DNA of 64,000 nucleotides from Parasegetibacter sp. NRK P23. Lineage in GTDB: Bacteria; Bacteroidota; Bacteroidia; Chitinophagales; Chitinophagaceae. Under the pieces are notes generated by a model that worked only from the letters and a program-made list of their open reading frames with translations, did no database searches and had not been told where the DNA came from. The stretch spans positions 2,829,784 to 2,893,783 of the forward strand of contig NZ_JAMDLG010000001.1 in the NCBI RefSeq assembly GCF_023721715.1. Reading direction: 5' to 3'. Below are positions 16,820 through 25,439 of this stretch, piece by piece (the first letter of the stretch is position 1; each line of letters opens with the position of its first letter). The position numbers and the translations under genes were made by a program.

Positions 16820-18523
16820 TCACCATTCCAGCTGAAGGAAAGAAACGCCCTGTCGCGGCAGACTGAAGGAGACCGGCAGCCTGCCTTTCACCGCGGAAAC
16901 CTGTTCAGGCTGCTTTAGCAAATGCAGTTTACCAGCCGCTTCCAGCTCTTTCACCTGCGCAGGTGTTGGATTTTGGGGAGCACCCATTTTCTTCCACACT
17001 TCATAAGCATTACTGAACTGGTCGTCGATGAGGTAATGAGAAAGTTTCATTTTCCCTGTGGGAAGTCCTTTCAATTGAAGTTGTACCGTTTCGGCCACTC
17101 CTTTCAGGTCATCATCATGGTAGTTCCATACCATGATGGTGGCTGAACGTTTATCGCTGCAGGCCATGGCATTGATATCCGTATAATTTCTTCTGAAACT
17201 TGAATCCACTGCGGTACGCAGATCGTAAGCGCGGTCACTTACTACTTCCACCCTGTTGCCTTTCATTTTACCAAACATTCGGAACACGTTCAATACGGGC
17301 TTATCCACGCCGTTGGTGGCCAGGTCGCGAAAGCCATAAAACCAGGGCTGGTCCTCGAATTCAAAAGACCAGGATACCGCTCCAAGGAAGTTCACCTTAT
17401 ACAAATCGGCCAGCATATATTTCCGGGCGAAAGATGCCGCGGTATAACTTGAATACATTGTGCCGTTCCGGTATGCGTTCTCCGGATTCGTATGCATTCC
17501 GCAGGCCGCACAACCTTCCGGATCCGACTCCCCGATGATGATGGGCAAACCTTTCAGTTCGGGATAAGACGCCACAAGTTTAAACCCGGCTTCTATATCG
17601 CGTAACTGGTTGCCCATACTCATGCGCACGGTACCATTCACCAAACGGGGCCATCCTTTCGCATGAAAAAGTATCGCGTCGAGAGGGGAACCGGTTTTGC
17701 CCGTTACATAGTTGGTTCCCCTTAAACAATGTTCAAAAAAAGCGCGCAGCCATTTTTGTGCGCCACTGCTCGCTGTTCCGGCAATGTTGTTGCCGCCCAC
17801 TTTAGCTGTTGGCAATGCTCTTTTAATGGCATCGGCTGTATAATCGTATAACTTATGAAATTCTTCCATCGTGCCTTTCCAGTAGTGTCCGTTCGGTTCG
17901 TTCCACAGTTCCCAATACCAGCTTTCCACTTCTTTCTTACCGTAACGATCCACCGAATGTTTTACCCACTGGTAAACGAGTTCTGCCCATTTATTATAAT
18001 CCTTTGGGGGATAGGCCCAACCGGTAATGATATCAGTATAAGGATCACCGGGTTTCCAGTAATGGCGGTAAGGCTGGGGATGCGTGGACAGCGCCTCCGG
18101 CATGAACCCCACCTGCGCGAGGGGTTTCATCCCCCGTTGGATATAGGTATCGAAAATACTGTCGATAATCGTCCAGTTGTACACCGGATTACCATTGGCA
18201 TCTTCGGTGTAGGCATTGGTGGAACCCCATTTCAGCGCGGCTTTTCCATCGCCGGAAACCAATAAACTATGGGTACGCACATACACAGGACCGGGACTAA
18301 GTTCCGCGATTTCCGACAACAATTTCTTCCCGTCTTTCATATAGGTATAGTTCGGTTCATCGTACCCGAACCAGGCCCAGGCGGGATACATGGGGCCAAT
18401 CGTTTTGCCCATATCGATATCAATACGCGCGCCTGCGGCAGATTGTGCGTCGGCTGCGTTAAAAATCAGTACAGTGGCAATGGAGAGCATCAGCCTCCGG
18501 AGCGATGGCAAGCGTTTATACAT
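16820..18523 (-). CDS. GH39-like glycoside hydrolase (beta-xylosidase type), exported
   Basis: 567 aa with signal peptide ending AADAQ. A clan GH-A (beta/alpha)8 barrel is indicated by the acid/base motif WNEPN with Glu209 and a nucleophile motif IIIGESDPEG with Glu332, both in the order and spacing expected for GH39. Family members release xylose from xylo-oligosaccharides, though other GH39 activities exist. A C-terminal beta domain ends VSFLQLEW. The ATG lies 9 bp after the stop of the GH51 gene, so the two are co-transcribed and probably strip arabinose and xylose from arabinoxylan-like hemicellulose. Confidence 0.85.
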   Translation of the reverse strand: MYKRLPSLRRLMLSIATVLIFNAADAQSAAGARIDIDMGKTIGPMYPAWAWFGYDEPNYTYMKDGKKLLSEIAELSPGPVYVRTHSLLVSGDGKAALKWGSTNAYTEDANGNPVYNWTIIDSIFDTYIQRGMKPLAQVGFMPEALSTHPQPYRHYWKPGDPYTDIITGWAYPPKDYNKWAELVYQWVKHSVDRYGKKEVESWYWELWNEPNGHYWKGTMEEFHKLYDYTADAIKRALPTAKVGGNNIAGTASSGAQKWLRAFFEHCLRGTNYVTGKTGSPLDAILFHAKGWPRLVNGTVRMSMGNQLRDIEAGFKLVASYPELKGLPIIIGESDPEGCAACGMHTNPENAYRNGTMYSSYTAASFARKYMLADLYKVNFLGAVSWSFEFEDQPWFYGFRDLATNGVDKPVLNVFRMFGKMKGNRVEVVSDRAYDLRTAVDSSFRRNYTDINAMACSDKRSATIMVWNYHDDDLKGVAETVQLQLKGLPTGKMKLSHYLIDDQFSNAYEVWKKMGAPQNPTPAQVKELEAAGKLHLLKQPEQVSAVKGRLPVSFSLPRQGVSFLQLEW

Positions 18524-18532
18524 GATAGCTGA

Positions 18533-21133
18533 TTATCTGGTTTTGATGCGGATAACTGTAAACGAATATGGTGCGAGTTCCACATTAAAATTATCGCCCA
18601 CTTCCATCCTGCTTTCAACGGGCTTCGCATCTTTACTGGCAGGCTCGCCTTTCAGTACTACTTTTAAAGCTTCTTTTCCTGAAACAGGCACTCCATTCAT
18701 ATCCACCGAGGTTTTCACTTCCACGGGCAGCATGTTTACGAGTTTCACCACCAGGTCGCCGGTTTTCGCATCGCGCACTACGGAAGAGGCAATTCTTTTT
18801 TTAACGGCGTCGCGGTTGTTCGAAATAGCCGTTGTTGCCGGCAGGTATTCCGTTCCCGCATGCTGACCATACAACTTCTGCACATGGTAACCCACTGTTG
18901 GCTTCACTTCCGCATTATTGAAATAGATAAGATCCGGACTCCATTGTGTATGTCCTTCCTTTGCCAGCAGGGGCGCGTATGACGTCATGGCAACCACATC
19001 GCCATTGCGCTCAATGGAGGTGAGGTACAAAGCTTCAGCGAGCGCGGTCTCAATATTGTTTGGTCTGCCGGGCAAATGTGCCGCATATTCACCCAGATAA
19101 ACTTTCGATTTGGAACGATCGTATTTATCGTAAAAATCCTGGTTGTGGATGAACCATCCGGGGGGAAGATAATAGTGTTCATCTACCATTGGTACATTGG
19201 TTTTATCGGCCACATGCCATCCTTCTTCATAATCGGTTCCTTCAAAGAAAGGCCCTACGGTTCCGATCACCGTAATTTCAGGATGTTTCTCTTTCATGGC
19301 ACTGAAGATCATGGTAAAGCGTTCTTCAAACACATCTGTGATCAGGTCTTCGTTGCCGATGCCGATGTATTTCAGGTTGAATGGCGCGGGGTGACCCGCT
19401 TCAGCGCGCACCTTTCCCCATTTTGTTTTTACGCTTCCATTGGCATACTCCACCAGGTCCAGCACTTCCTGAATGTATTCATCCATCTCCTCCATCGGCA
19501 CACCACCCTGCTGGCCCGCTCCCCCGGTTCCGGAGTTCTGGCAGGGCACCGCCGCGGGTACTACCGGTAATGGCTCAGCGCCAATATCCTCGCAGAACTG
19601 GAAATATTCAAAATAGCCCAGTCCCGCGGTTTGGTGGTAACCCCAGAGGTTACGTTGCGGCTTACGTGCCTCTAGGGGACCAACCGTATTCGGCCAGCGG
19701 TACATATTCTCTAATCCATCTCCATGCGCCACACATCCTCCGGGAAAACGAATGAAGCGTGGTTTAATATCGGCTATCGTTTGGGCGAGATCGGCACGAA
19801 GACCATTTTTTCTGCCCATGAATGTTTTTTGCGGGAAAAGAGAAACCATATCCAGGGCCACGGTTCCTGCTGAAACGGGTTTAATTTCCAGTACGGCGTC
19901 CGGAGCGGAGGCGCGGGCCGTTAATACAGCTGAAGTTTTCTTCCAGGAACTGTTATTCACGGGAACGATAACCTCGGCCAGTACTTCTTTGTTCTTGTTC
20001 ACCAATCGCACCTGTAACTTTCCTTTCTTCCCTTCCAATTGTTTGGAGAAAAGGGAAAGATCATACTTATCCCCTTGTTTTACAGTGATGCCGTCAAAGC
20101 CCTGATTGATGAGCACTGCACCCGGTTGGGTGGTACGCAATACCGCATAATGCGGATTATTGGCATGAATGGGGGCGGCTGTTTCCACTTGAAGTGTGGC
20201 GTTCTCCCCTACCAGTTTCCAGGAATGCAGACTGTTCCAGTTGGGATCATTGCCACGATCGGAAGGCTGGTATTCGAACCCGCGGTTCTGGATCAGTTCA
20301 GCATACAAACCACCATCGGCCGCGTAGTTGATGTCTTCGAAGAAAACACCCACCAATAAATCACTGATCGGTTTCGCGTTGGCCGGTTGCAATTGCAATT
20401 TCATTTCAACGGGTTTGAGTCCGGCAAAACGGGTAGCATCCTGGCTGGTTGTTTCACCGTGCAATCCTCCGCGGTATTGTTGTACTTCAAACTTCTTCAC
20501 CAGTTCCTCCACGGCGCTCCAGGTTACCCGGTGTATTTGCCCGTTCACCTTTCCTTCGGGCAGGAATACCGTTTCATTCGCGCCATTGTTGTAAGCGGAA
20601 GCGCTTGTTTCCACCGGCGCCGAATAGGTTTTAAAATCCTTTGTAGTTACCTTGAAATATTTACCCGCACTTTCATACATCACATGGTACTGGTTCGTGC
20701 TTTTATCGAAGCTGACCGCGGGTTTCATAAACCGCTGTCCATTGGCTACGAGCGGGTAACTTTGCCGTCCCCAGTTCACGAGATCGGAAGAAGCCGCGTG
20801 CGCGAAAGCGTTGTCGTTTTCGTTCAGGCTCCAGATGCAGTGCCAGGTATTGGAAGCATCACGCAGCAGGAAAGGGTCTATCATTCTTTTTTCTGCTCCC
20901 CATCTGCCGTAATCCGATCTTAGGTAACCGAATTCGTTCCCGATGGGAAACCAGTTCTGCCTGTCGCGGCTCCAGGCGAAATGCAGCCCGTTGTGGTAGT
21001 TGTTTTTGGCAGTTGTGTAAGAAAGCAGGTAAACGGAGTCTGGCTCACTATTATTGGCCAACAGGTTATTTACGGGAAGAAATCCCAAAAAACACAATAC
21101 AACCGCGCAAAGGCGGGAAATGGCAAAACGCAT
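18533..21133 (-). CDS. GH51-type alpha-L-arabinofuranosidase with an N-terminal GH43-like segment
   Basis: I start it at the ATG at 21133 (866 aa); an upstream TTG adds 8 residues before the signal peptide (MRFAISRLCAVVLCFLGFL). Residues about 30-220 resemble part of a GH43/GH32-type five-bladed propeller (IDPFLLRDASNTWHCIWS, AASSDLVNWGRQ) but are too short for a complete one. The rest is GH51: acid/base Glu595 in GIGNEDL and nucleophile Glu682 in YLGEYAAHLPG, with a CBM-like insert before the barrel. The enzyme removes alpha-L-arabinofuranosyl side chains from arabinoxylan or arabinan. It leads the operon with GH39, under a promoter region also found at the left edge. Confidence 0.9.
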   Translation of the reverse strand: MRFAISRLCAVVLCFLGFLPVNNLLANNSEPDSVYLLSYTTAKNNYHNGLHFAWSRDRQNWFPIGNEFGYLRSDYGRWGAEKRMIDPFLLRDASNTWHCIWSLNENDNAFAHAASSDLVNWGRQSYPLVANGQRFMKPAVSFDKSTNQYHVMYESAGKYFKVTTKDFKTYSAPVETSASAYNNGANETVFLPEGKVNGQIHRVTWSAVEELVKKFEVQQYRGGLHGETTSQDATRFAGLKPVEMKLQLQPANAKPISDLLVGVFFEDINYAADGGLYAELIQNRGFEYQPSDRGNDPNWNSLHSWKLVGENATLQVETAAPIHANNPHYAVLRTTQPGAVLINQGFDGITVKQGDKYDLSLFSKQLEGKKGKLQVRLVNKNKEVLAEVIVPVNNSSWKKTSAVLTARASAPDAVLEIKPVSAGTVALDMVSLFPQKTFMGRKNGLRADLAQTIADIKPRFIRFPGGCVAHGDGLENMYRWPNTVGPLEARKPQRNLWGYHQTAGLGYFEYFQFCEDIGAEPLPVVPAAVPCQNSGTGGAGQQGGVPMEEMDEYIQEVLDLVEYANGSVKTKWGKVRAEAGHPAPFNLKYIGIGNEDLITDVFEERFTMIFSAMKEKHPEITVIGTVGPFFEGTDYEEGWHVADKTNVPMVDEHYYLPPGWFIHNQDFYDKYDRSKSKVYLGEYAAHLPGRPNNIETALAEALYLTSIERNGDVVAMTSYAPLLAKEGHTQWSPDLIYFNNAEVKPTVGYHVQKLYGQHAGTEYLPATTAISNNRDAVKKRIASSVVRDAKTGDLVVKLVNMLPVEVKTSVDMNGVPVSGKEALKVVLKGEPASKDAKPVESRMEVGDNFNVELAPYSFTVIRIKTR

Positions 21134-21185
21134 GATCGTTGACTTTTTCAAAAGCAATATGCTCTTACAAGAGCTGTTACCTGCC

Positions 21186-21241
21186 GAAAATACCGAAATA
21201 TAATTAAGTGTACAAATAACAATTATTAAACCGATTGCATT
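21186..21241 (-). promoter_or_regulatory. Promoter region of the GH51-GH39 operon (copy B of a shared site)
   Basis: On the minus strand it contains AATGCAAT, ATTTGTACACTTAATTA, then TATATTTCG and TATTTTCGG. These match copy A at 123-180 in order and nearly in spacing. TATATTTCG would be the -7 box, placing the TGTACA dyad just upstream of it, a usual operator position. Confidence 0.5.
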
Positions 21242-21347
21242 TCAGGGGTAAGTGAATGAAGGAAAGGAGTTGACATATATCAAATAAGCCAGTCATTTAA
21301 AGATTCCAATATGAATAATGGTATTTTGCCGTCAAATCCCCATTCCG

Positions 21348-23840
21348 ATGACCAACCAGAAGTTACCTTTGACCATCTTTCTGTTATTTGTCTCCCTGTT
21401 TTCATTCTCCAACACCATCACCATTTCAAGTTCTGCCAGCAGTGGCAGCGGCTGGAGCTACAGTTCAGGCGTAATCACAGCTTCGGCAGATGTTACCATT
21501 AATAATGCAACCATCAACGGATACCTGACTTCCGGAGACCTTACCATTGAGGCCGGAACAAACATTATTCTTTCCGGAGACATTAATCCTGCTTTAGGTG
21601 TGGGCATTACCCGAACACTTACGCTGAAATCCGGGAACAATATTGTTACGGAGGCCACTTATACCATCAGTTGTTCATCGGGTAGTCTGAATATGGTGTT
21701 CTGGTCGGATACCGACAACAGCAATGGTGGACACATCTATTTCAAATCCACTTCCACCCTGAATTCCAAAGGCGGGCACATCTGGATGGGCGGTGGAGGC
21801 GGCTCCACCACCTGGAACGGGTTAACAGTCGGGAATGGTTATGCGACGGGATCAAGTGTAGCCGCTATCCCCAGTGCCGAACTCAACTCAGGCGCGAATG
21901 CCGCGGGTTTCAGGAACGGCATTACCTGCTACAATAACAACATACTGAGCGAAGGTGGAAATATTGCACTGTACGGACAGGGGGCAGCGCTCAGTACTTC
22001 TTATGGCTACATGGGCCTGTTCATGGGCTACAATGCTGTCATTTCTTCCGCCACCGGAAATATTACCATCAATGCGCAAACATCAGGTGCCAGTTCTGCC
22101 ATAGCTGTCGGCTGGTTCTACGGAATACTGATGATCCCTACCAACAATACGAATACATTGTATGGCACGGCGAGTATTGAATCCACTTCCGGCAGCATCA
22201 CCATCAATGCGAGCGCGGCACAAAACCAGAACTCGAACCATAACGCCGGGATCGCATTGTTTACGCAGAACGCTACCGCTGTAGCGCGCATCATGAGCAA
22301 CTCCGGAGACATTGATGTTACCGGCAGCACATTCAATACCACCAACCCTTCTTATGGCGGCATTTTTCTGACAGGAGGCGGCAGTGAACAGATCATTTCA
22401 AGAACCGGAAACATCACCTTGCGTGGCAATTCCACACAAACCACCGCACCGGGCATAGCAATGAATACGGTTAGTCGTATAGGTTATGATGGCGTAAATA
22501 CTTATAGCGGTAATATCCGGATCATTTCAGACAAAATCAGTCTTTCAAATATCGGGGCAGTATTTCAATCCACCGGTAATCTTTTGATAGAACCGGCTAC
22601 GTCAACCCAGACCATATCTATCGCCACCACCGGCGGGCTCGAACTTCCTGCCCTTCTTTTCTCCAACAATTTTGCCAACGGATTTAACGATATTCATATA
22701 GGTACCAGCACAGGTTCGGGCAATATTACCATCGGCAGCGTTACGTTCCGCGACAATATGAGTTTTGAAACGAATGGTTTTGTCATTCAAACCGGGGCAA
22801 TCACAGCGAGCAGTGAAAAAATAACGTTGCTGGGGGCAACAGGCAGCGCGGCCCTTACCAACAGCGCCAACAACATCCAAACGCTGGCCGCCAACACCGG
22901 CGCCATCCATGTAGTGAACAACGCAGCGCTCACGCTGGAGAACATACAAGCCGCAGGCGGCATTCAAATTGAGACACTTACGGGCAACCTTACTATAACG
23001 GATGATATTAGTTCGGATAATGCCGGCGCAACCGCCATCAGGTTATACGCTGATGCCAATAAAACAGCGGGCGATCCTTCAGGAGGAAACATCATTGTTT
23101 CCGGATCACCGGTTGTTACCACCGGCGCTGGTGGAAGGGCCTCGTTTTATACAGGAAGTGTGGCGGGAAGTACCGGGTTGCTGGCATTGGTAGGCGGCAC
23201 ATCAAATGCAAGGGAAAATGTGGACGCGTTCACCGCAACCATTACCCCCGCACTGGGTACCGGTATGTATGCACTGTACCGGGAAGCAGGCGCATTGCCA
23301 GTTCAACTCGTCAACTTCCGCACGCAGTGCGTGGAGGGAACAACGGTACTGCTTTGGGCCACTACTTCGGAAACAGCAAACAGCGGATTCTACGTGGAGA
23401 AAAGCACCGATCTGCAAAACTGGAAAACACTGGGTTTCGTTAAAGGGAAAGGTACCGCAAACAGTTTAACCGCCTATCAATACACTGATGCTTCCCCTAC
23501 TCCATCAACGGCATATTACCGGCTTAAACAAACAGACCATAGTGGAAAACAATCATTGAGCGATGTGCTCCACTCCAGGTGTAACGCTTCAGAAAATACT
23601 ATTCTTTCACAAGTATCCATCTATCCCAACCCGGTAAGCAGCAATTTGCAGGTGAAAGGCCTGCCCGCCAACCATACCGTAAATTATGCACTGTTTAATG
23701 CACAAGGTGTCCAGTTAAAAAACGGGACGTTCCTCAGCGAAACGCCCGTTATAAATATGGGAGGATTTACACCCGGTATATACCTGCTTAAAATAACCAC
23801 AGGAGGCGCGGAACAACTGCTGCGCATTGTGAAACAATAA
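21348..23840 (+). CDS. T9SS-exported beta-solenoid adhesin-like protein
   Basis: 830 aa from the ATG at 21348 (MTNQKLPLTIFLLFVSLFS signal; an upstream GTG/ATG start lacks support). Residues about 25-600 are low-complexity Ser/Thr/Asn/Gly-rich with recurring rungs such as GNITI, GSITINASA and GDIDVTGS, typical of right-handed beta-solenoids in filamentous-haemagglutinin-like adhesins. A fibronectin-like domain (about 649-745, starting LPVQLVNF) and a T9SS type A sorting domain (VSIYPNPVSSNLQVKG to LLRIVKQ) follow. It is probably a surface or secreted adhesin. It is the only plus-strand gene in the first 40 kb and has its own promoter in the 21242-21347 gap. Confidence 0.85.
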   Translation: MTNQKLPLTIFLLFVSLFSFSNTITISSSASSGSGWSYSSGVITASADVTINNATINGYLTSGDLTIEAGTNIILSGDINPALGVGITRTLTLKSGNNIVTEATYTISCSSGSLNMVFWSDTDNSNGGHIYFKSTSTLNSKGGHIWMGGGGGSTTWNGLTVGNGYATGSSVAAIPSAELNSGANAAGFRNGITCYNNNILSEGGNIALYGQGAALSTSYGYMGLFMGYNAVISSATGNITINAQTSGASSAIAVGWFYGILMIPTNNTNTLYGTASIESTSGSITINASAAQNQNSNHNAGIALFTQNATAVARIMSNSGDIDVTGSTFNTTNPSYGGIFLTGGGSEQIISRTGNITLRGNSTQTTAPGIAMNTVSRIGYDGVNTYSGNIRIISDKISLSNIGAVFQSTGNLLIEPATSTQTISIATTGGLELPALLFSNNFANGFNDIHIGTSTGSGNITIGSVTFRDNMSFETNGFVIQTGAITASSEKITLLGATGSAALTNSANNIQTLAANTGAIHVVNNAALTLENIQAAGGIQIETLTGNLTITDDISSDNAGATAIRLYADANKTAGDPSGGNIIVSGSPVVTTGAGGRASFYTGSVAGSTGLLALVGGTSNARENVDAFTATITPALGTGMYALYREAGALPVQLVNFRTQCVEGTTVLLWATTSETANSGFYVEKSTDLQNWKTLGFVKGKGTANSLTAYQYTDASPTPSTAYYRLKQTDHSGKQSLSDVLHSRCNASENTILSQVSIYPNPVSSNLQVKGLPANHTVNYALFNAQGVQLKNGTFLSETPVINMGGFTPGIYLLKITTGGAEQLLRIVKQ

Positions 23841-23844
23841 AGCG

Positions 23845-24906
23845 CTACGATTGCTTCAAAATCCAGGCCGTGAGCATGTTCAGCAACTCCGGACTAGCCT
23901 GCTGCCCGGGTTTTGCATATTCATCCGGCAAACAAGTGGTGCAGTTTTGCAGCAGGTGGTTCATGTTCGGAATCACTGCTGTGGTGAGTTGTTTGGTCGG
24001 AATATATTTCCGGAAGAAAGGGAGGTGTGCTTCAGCAGGCACCATAATATCGTTAGCGCCATTTATGGCCAACACAGGCACTTTTACTTTTGGGAAATAA
24101 GCAGCGGGATCCAACCCGATATGAAAACGGTACCATTTCCCGGCGGCATGGTGAGCGAAGCGGTCGGCTGGATAATAAATTCTTTCCTGAAAGGAATCTG
24201 CGCGATTTTTCATCATACTGTCGTCCTTTTGTTTCCAGGCGGCATGGGTGGCTATGATCTTTTTCATAAGTACACTATCCGCAGCGTTGCGGTAAGTGTA
24301 AGCGGTATCGAATACCTGGTTATTGAGGGTGTTCAATCTTTCTTTCTTCAATGCTGAAATGCCTTTTGTGGTATTTACGATAGCCTGGTTCTGGGCTTTC
24401 AGCGCGATAAGCCCGGGCGCGGCCAACCCGGCGAGGCTCACTACAAAATCCACGTCTTTGCTTTTCGCGGCGGCGATGCAAACAGCGGCACCGCCTTCGC
24501 TGTGCCCTGTAAGTCCAATTTTTCCTTTGATATCTTTTCTCGATTTCAGGTATTGAATGGCAGCGAGCGCGTCGTCCGCGAAATCTGCGGTGGAGGAAGT
24601 ATCATACCTGCCGGTGGTGCCGCCGGTTCCCCGGTCGTCGGTGCGCAATACCGCGATGCCGTTGGCGACCAGGTGCTGTGCGATGAGCTTGAAGATGGGT
24701 TGTCCGGCCATGGTACCGTTGCGGTCCTGTGGGCCTGTACCTGAGACCAATACTATGGTAGGGAATGTTTTTTTGCCGGCAGGTTTTTCGAAGGTTCCGC
24801 TGAATCGGATAGAATGATCGGCGTTGTAAAAACTTATTTCTTCCTGGGCGTGGGTGTAGGTGCCAAGTAGGAAGAATGTGAGTGTGGGGAAGATGATTTT
24901 AAGCAT
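23845..24906 (-). CDS. Exported alpha/beta hydrolase
   Basis: 353 aa from the ATG at 24906 (MLKIIFPTLTFFLLGTYTHAQ signal); a longer frame from 24996 reads through a palindromic repeat and is rejected. The nucleophile elbow is GLTGHSEGGAA, and an oxyanion strand FPTIVLVSGTGPQDRNG precedes it; GANDIMVP likely supplies the acid and NMNHLLQ the histidine. Such enzymes are esterases or acyl-peptide hydrolases of the dienelactone-hydrolase/BAAT-like group. Its stop lies 4 bp from the end of the convergent T9SS gene. The substrate is unknown. Confidence 0.88.
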   Translation of the reverse strand: MLKIIFPTLTFFLLGTYTHAQEEISFYNADHSIRFSGTFEKPAGKKTFPTIVLVSGTGPQDRNGTMAGQPIFKLIAQHLVANGIAVLRTDDRGTGGTTGRYDTSSTADFADDALAAIQYLKSRKDIKGKIGLTGHSEGGAAVCIAAAKSKDVDFVVSLAGLAAPGLIALKAQNQAIVNTTKGISALKKERLNTLNNQVFDTAYTYRNAADSVLMKKIIATHAAWKQKDDSMMKNRADSFQERIYYPADRFAHHAAGKWYRFHIGLDPAAYFPKVKVPVLAINGANDIMVPAEAHLPFFRKYIPTKQLTTAVIPNMNHLLQNCTTCLPDEYAKPGQQASPELLNMLTAWILKQS

Positions 24907-24916
24907 AGTGGTAGCC

Positions 24917-24947
24917 TCACCCCGCCCCCTCTCCCGGGGAGAGGGGC
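24917..24947. repeat. REP-like palindrome in the leader of the hydrolase gene
   Basis: CCCCTCTCC and GGAGAGGGG form a perfect 9-bp stem around a very short loop. The motif resembles REP-type palindromes scattered between genes in many bacteria. Here it falls about 11 bp before the start codon, where its hairpin could hinder translation initiation. Confidence 0.6.
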
Positions 24948-25006
24948 AATGTTCAGGGGTATGAATTGATGGTGTACAAAAGTTTTTTTCAGGCAAGAAA
25001 GGTATC

Positions 25007-25415
25007 CGTTGCGCCGTAGCGTCGTTGCGAGACTTTTTATTATTTCATTGTTAATTGTATTTTTCACGCAATTGCTTCGTTCCTCGCAACGCACTGCTTC
25101 GTGCCTCTCAGTAGCAAGGACGCAAGGAGCTGTTGGGATGCGGCTCGCTGAGGAATATTTTCTCGCAACGACGCAACGACGCAACGCGTAAAGTATTTTC
25201 AAACTCGTTGTATTTGCGGCCACTTACCGGTTTTATACAAGCTTGCATTAGAACAGGCCGTTGCATCGTAGCGTCGTTGCGTCGTTGCGTCGTTGCGAGA
25301 AATAAAAACCACTCTTCAATTCCAAAAAGAAACACTCCAAATACAAACAAGGCTGCGAGGAACGAAGCAGTGCGTCCTTGCTCCCTCGCGTTGCGAGGAA
25401 CGAAGCAATTGCGTG
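25007..25415. repeat. Palindromic intergenic element C (MITE-like)
   Basis: The ends are inverted copies: CACGCAATTGCTTCGTTCCT at 25066 and its exact complement finishing at 25415, with the match extending to 28 bp. Inside, CTCGCAACGACGCAACGACG (from 25162) is mirrored by GCGTCGTTGCGTCGTTGCGA (to about 25299). The unique centre, roughly 25200-25257, carries no gene. A further decayed module (GCCGTAGCGTCGTTGCGAGA) lies at 25010-25032. No target-site duplication is evident. It uses the same word set as arrays A and B and may be an intact ancestor form. Confidence 0.65.
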
Positions 25416-25439
25416 ACATTAAATATTTTCTAAGAAACC

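Noticed and set aside
24960-24985. TTTTGTACAC before the hydrolase gene as a third copy of the GH51-type promoter
   Set aside because: Only the 10-bp core matches; the -7-like TAwATTTCG and the flanking elements are absent.
24907-24996. Extension of the hydrolase N-terminus to a start at 24996
   Set aside because: The extra 30 residues translate the REP-like palindrome and stand before a good signal peptide that starts at 24906.
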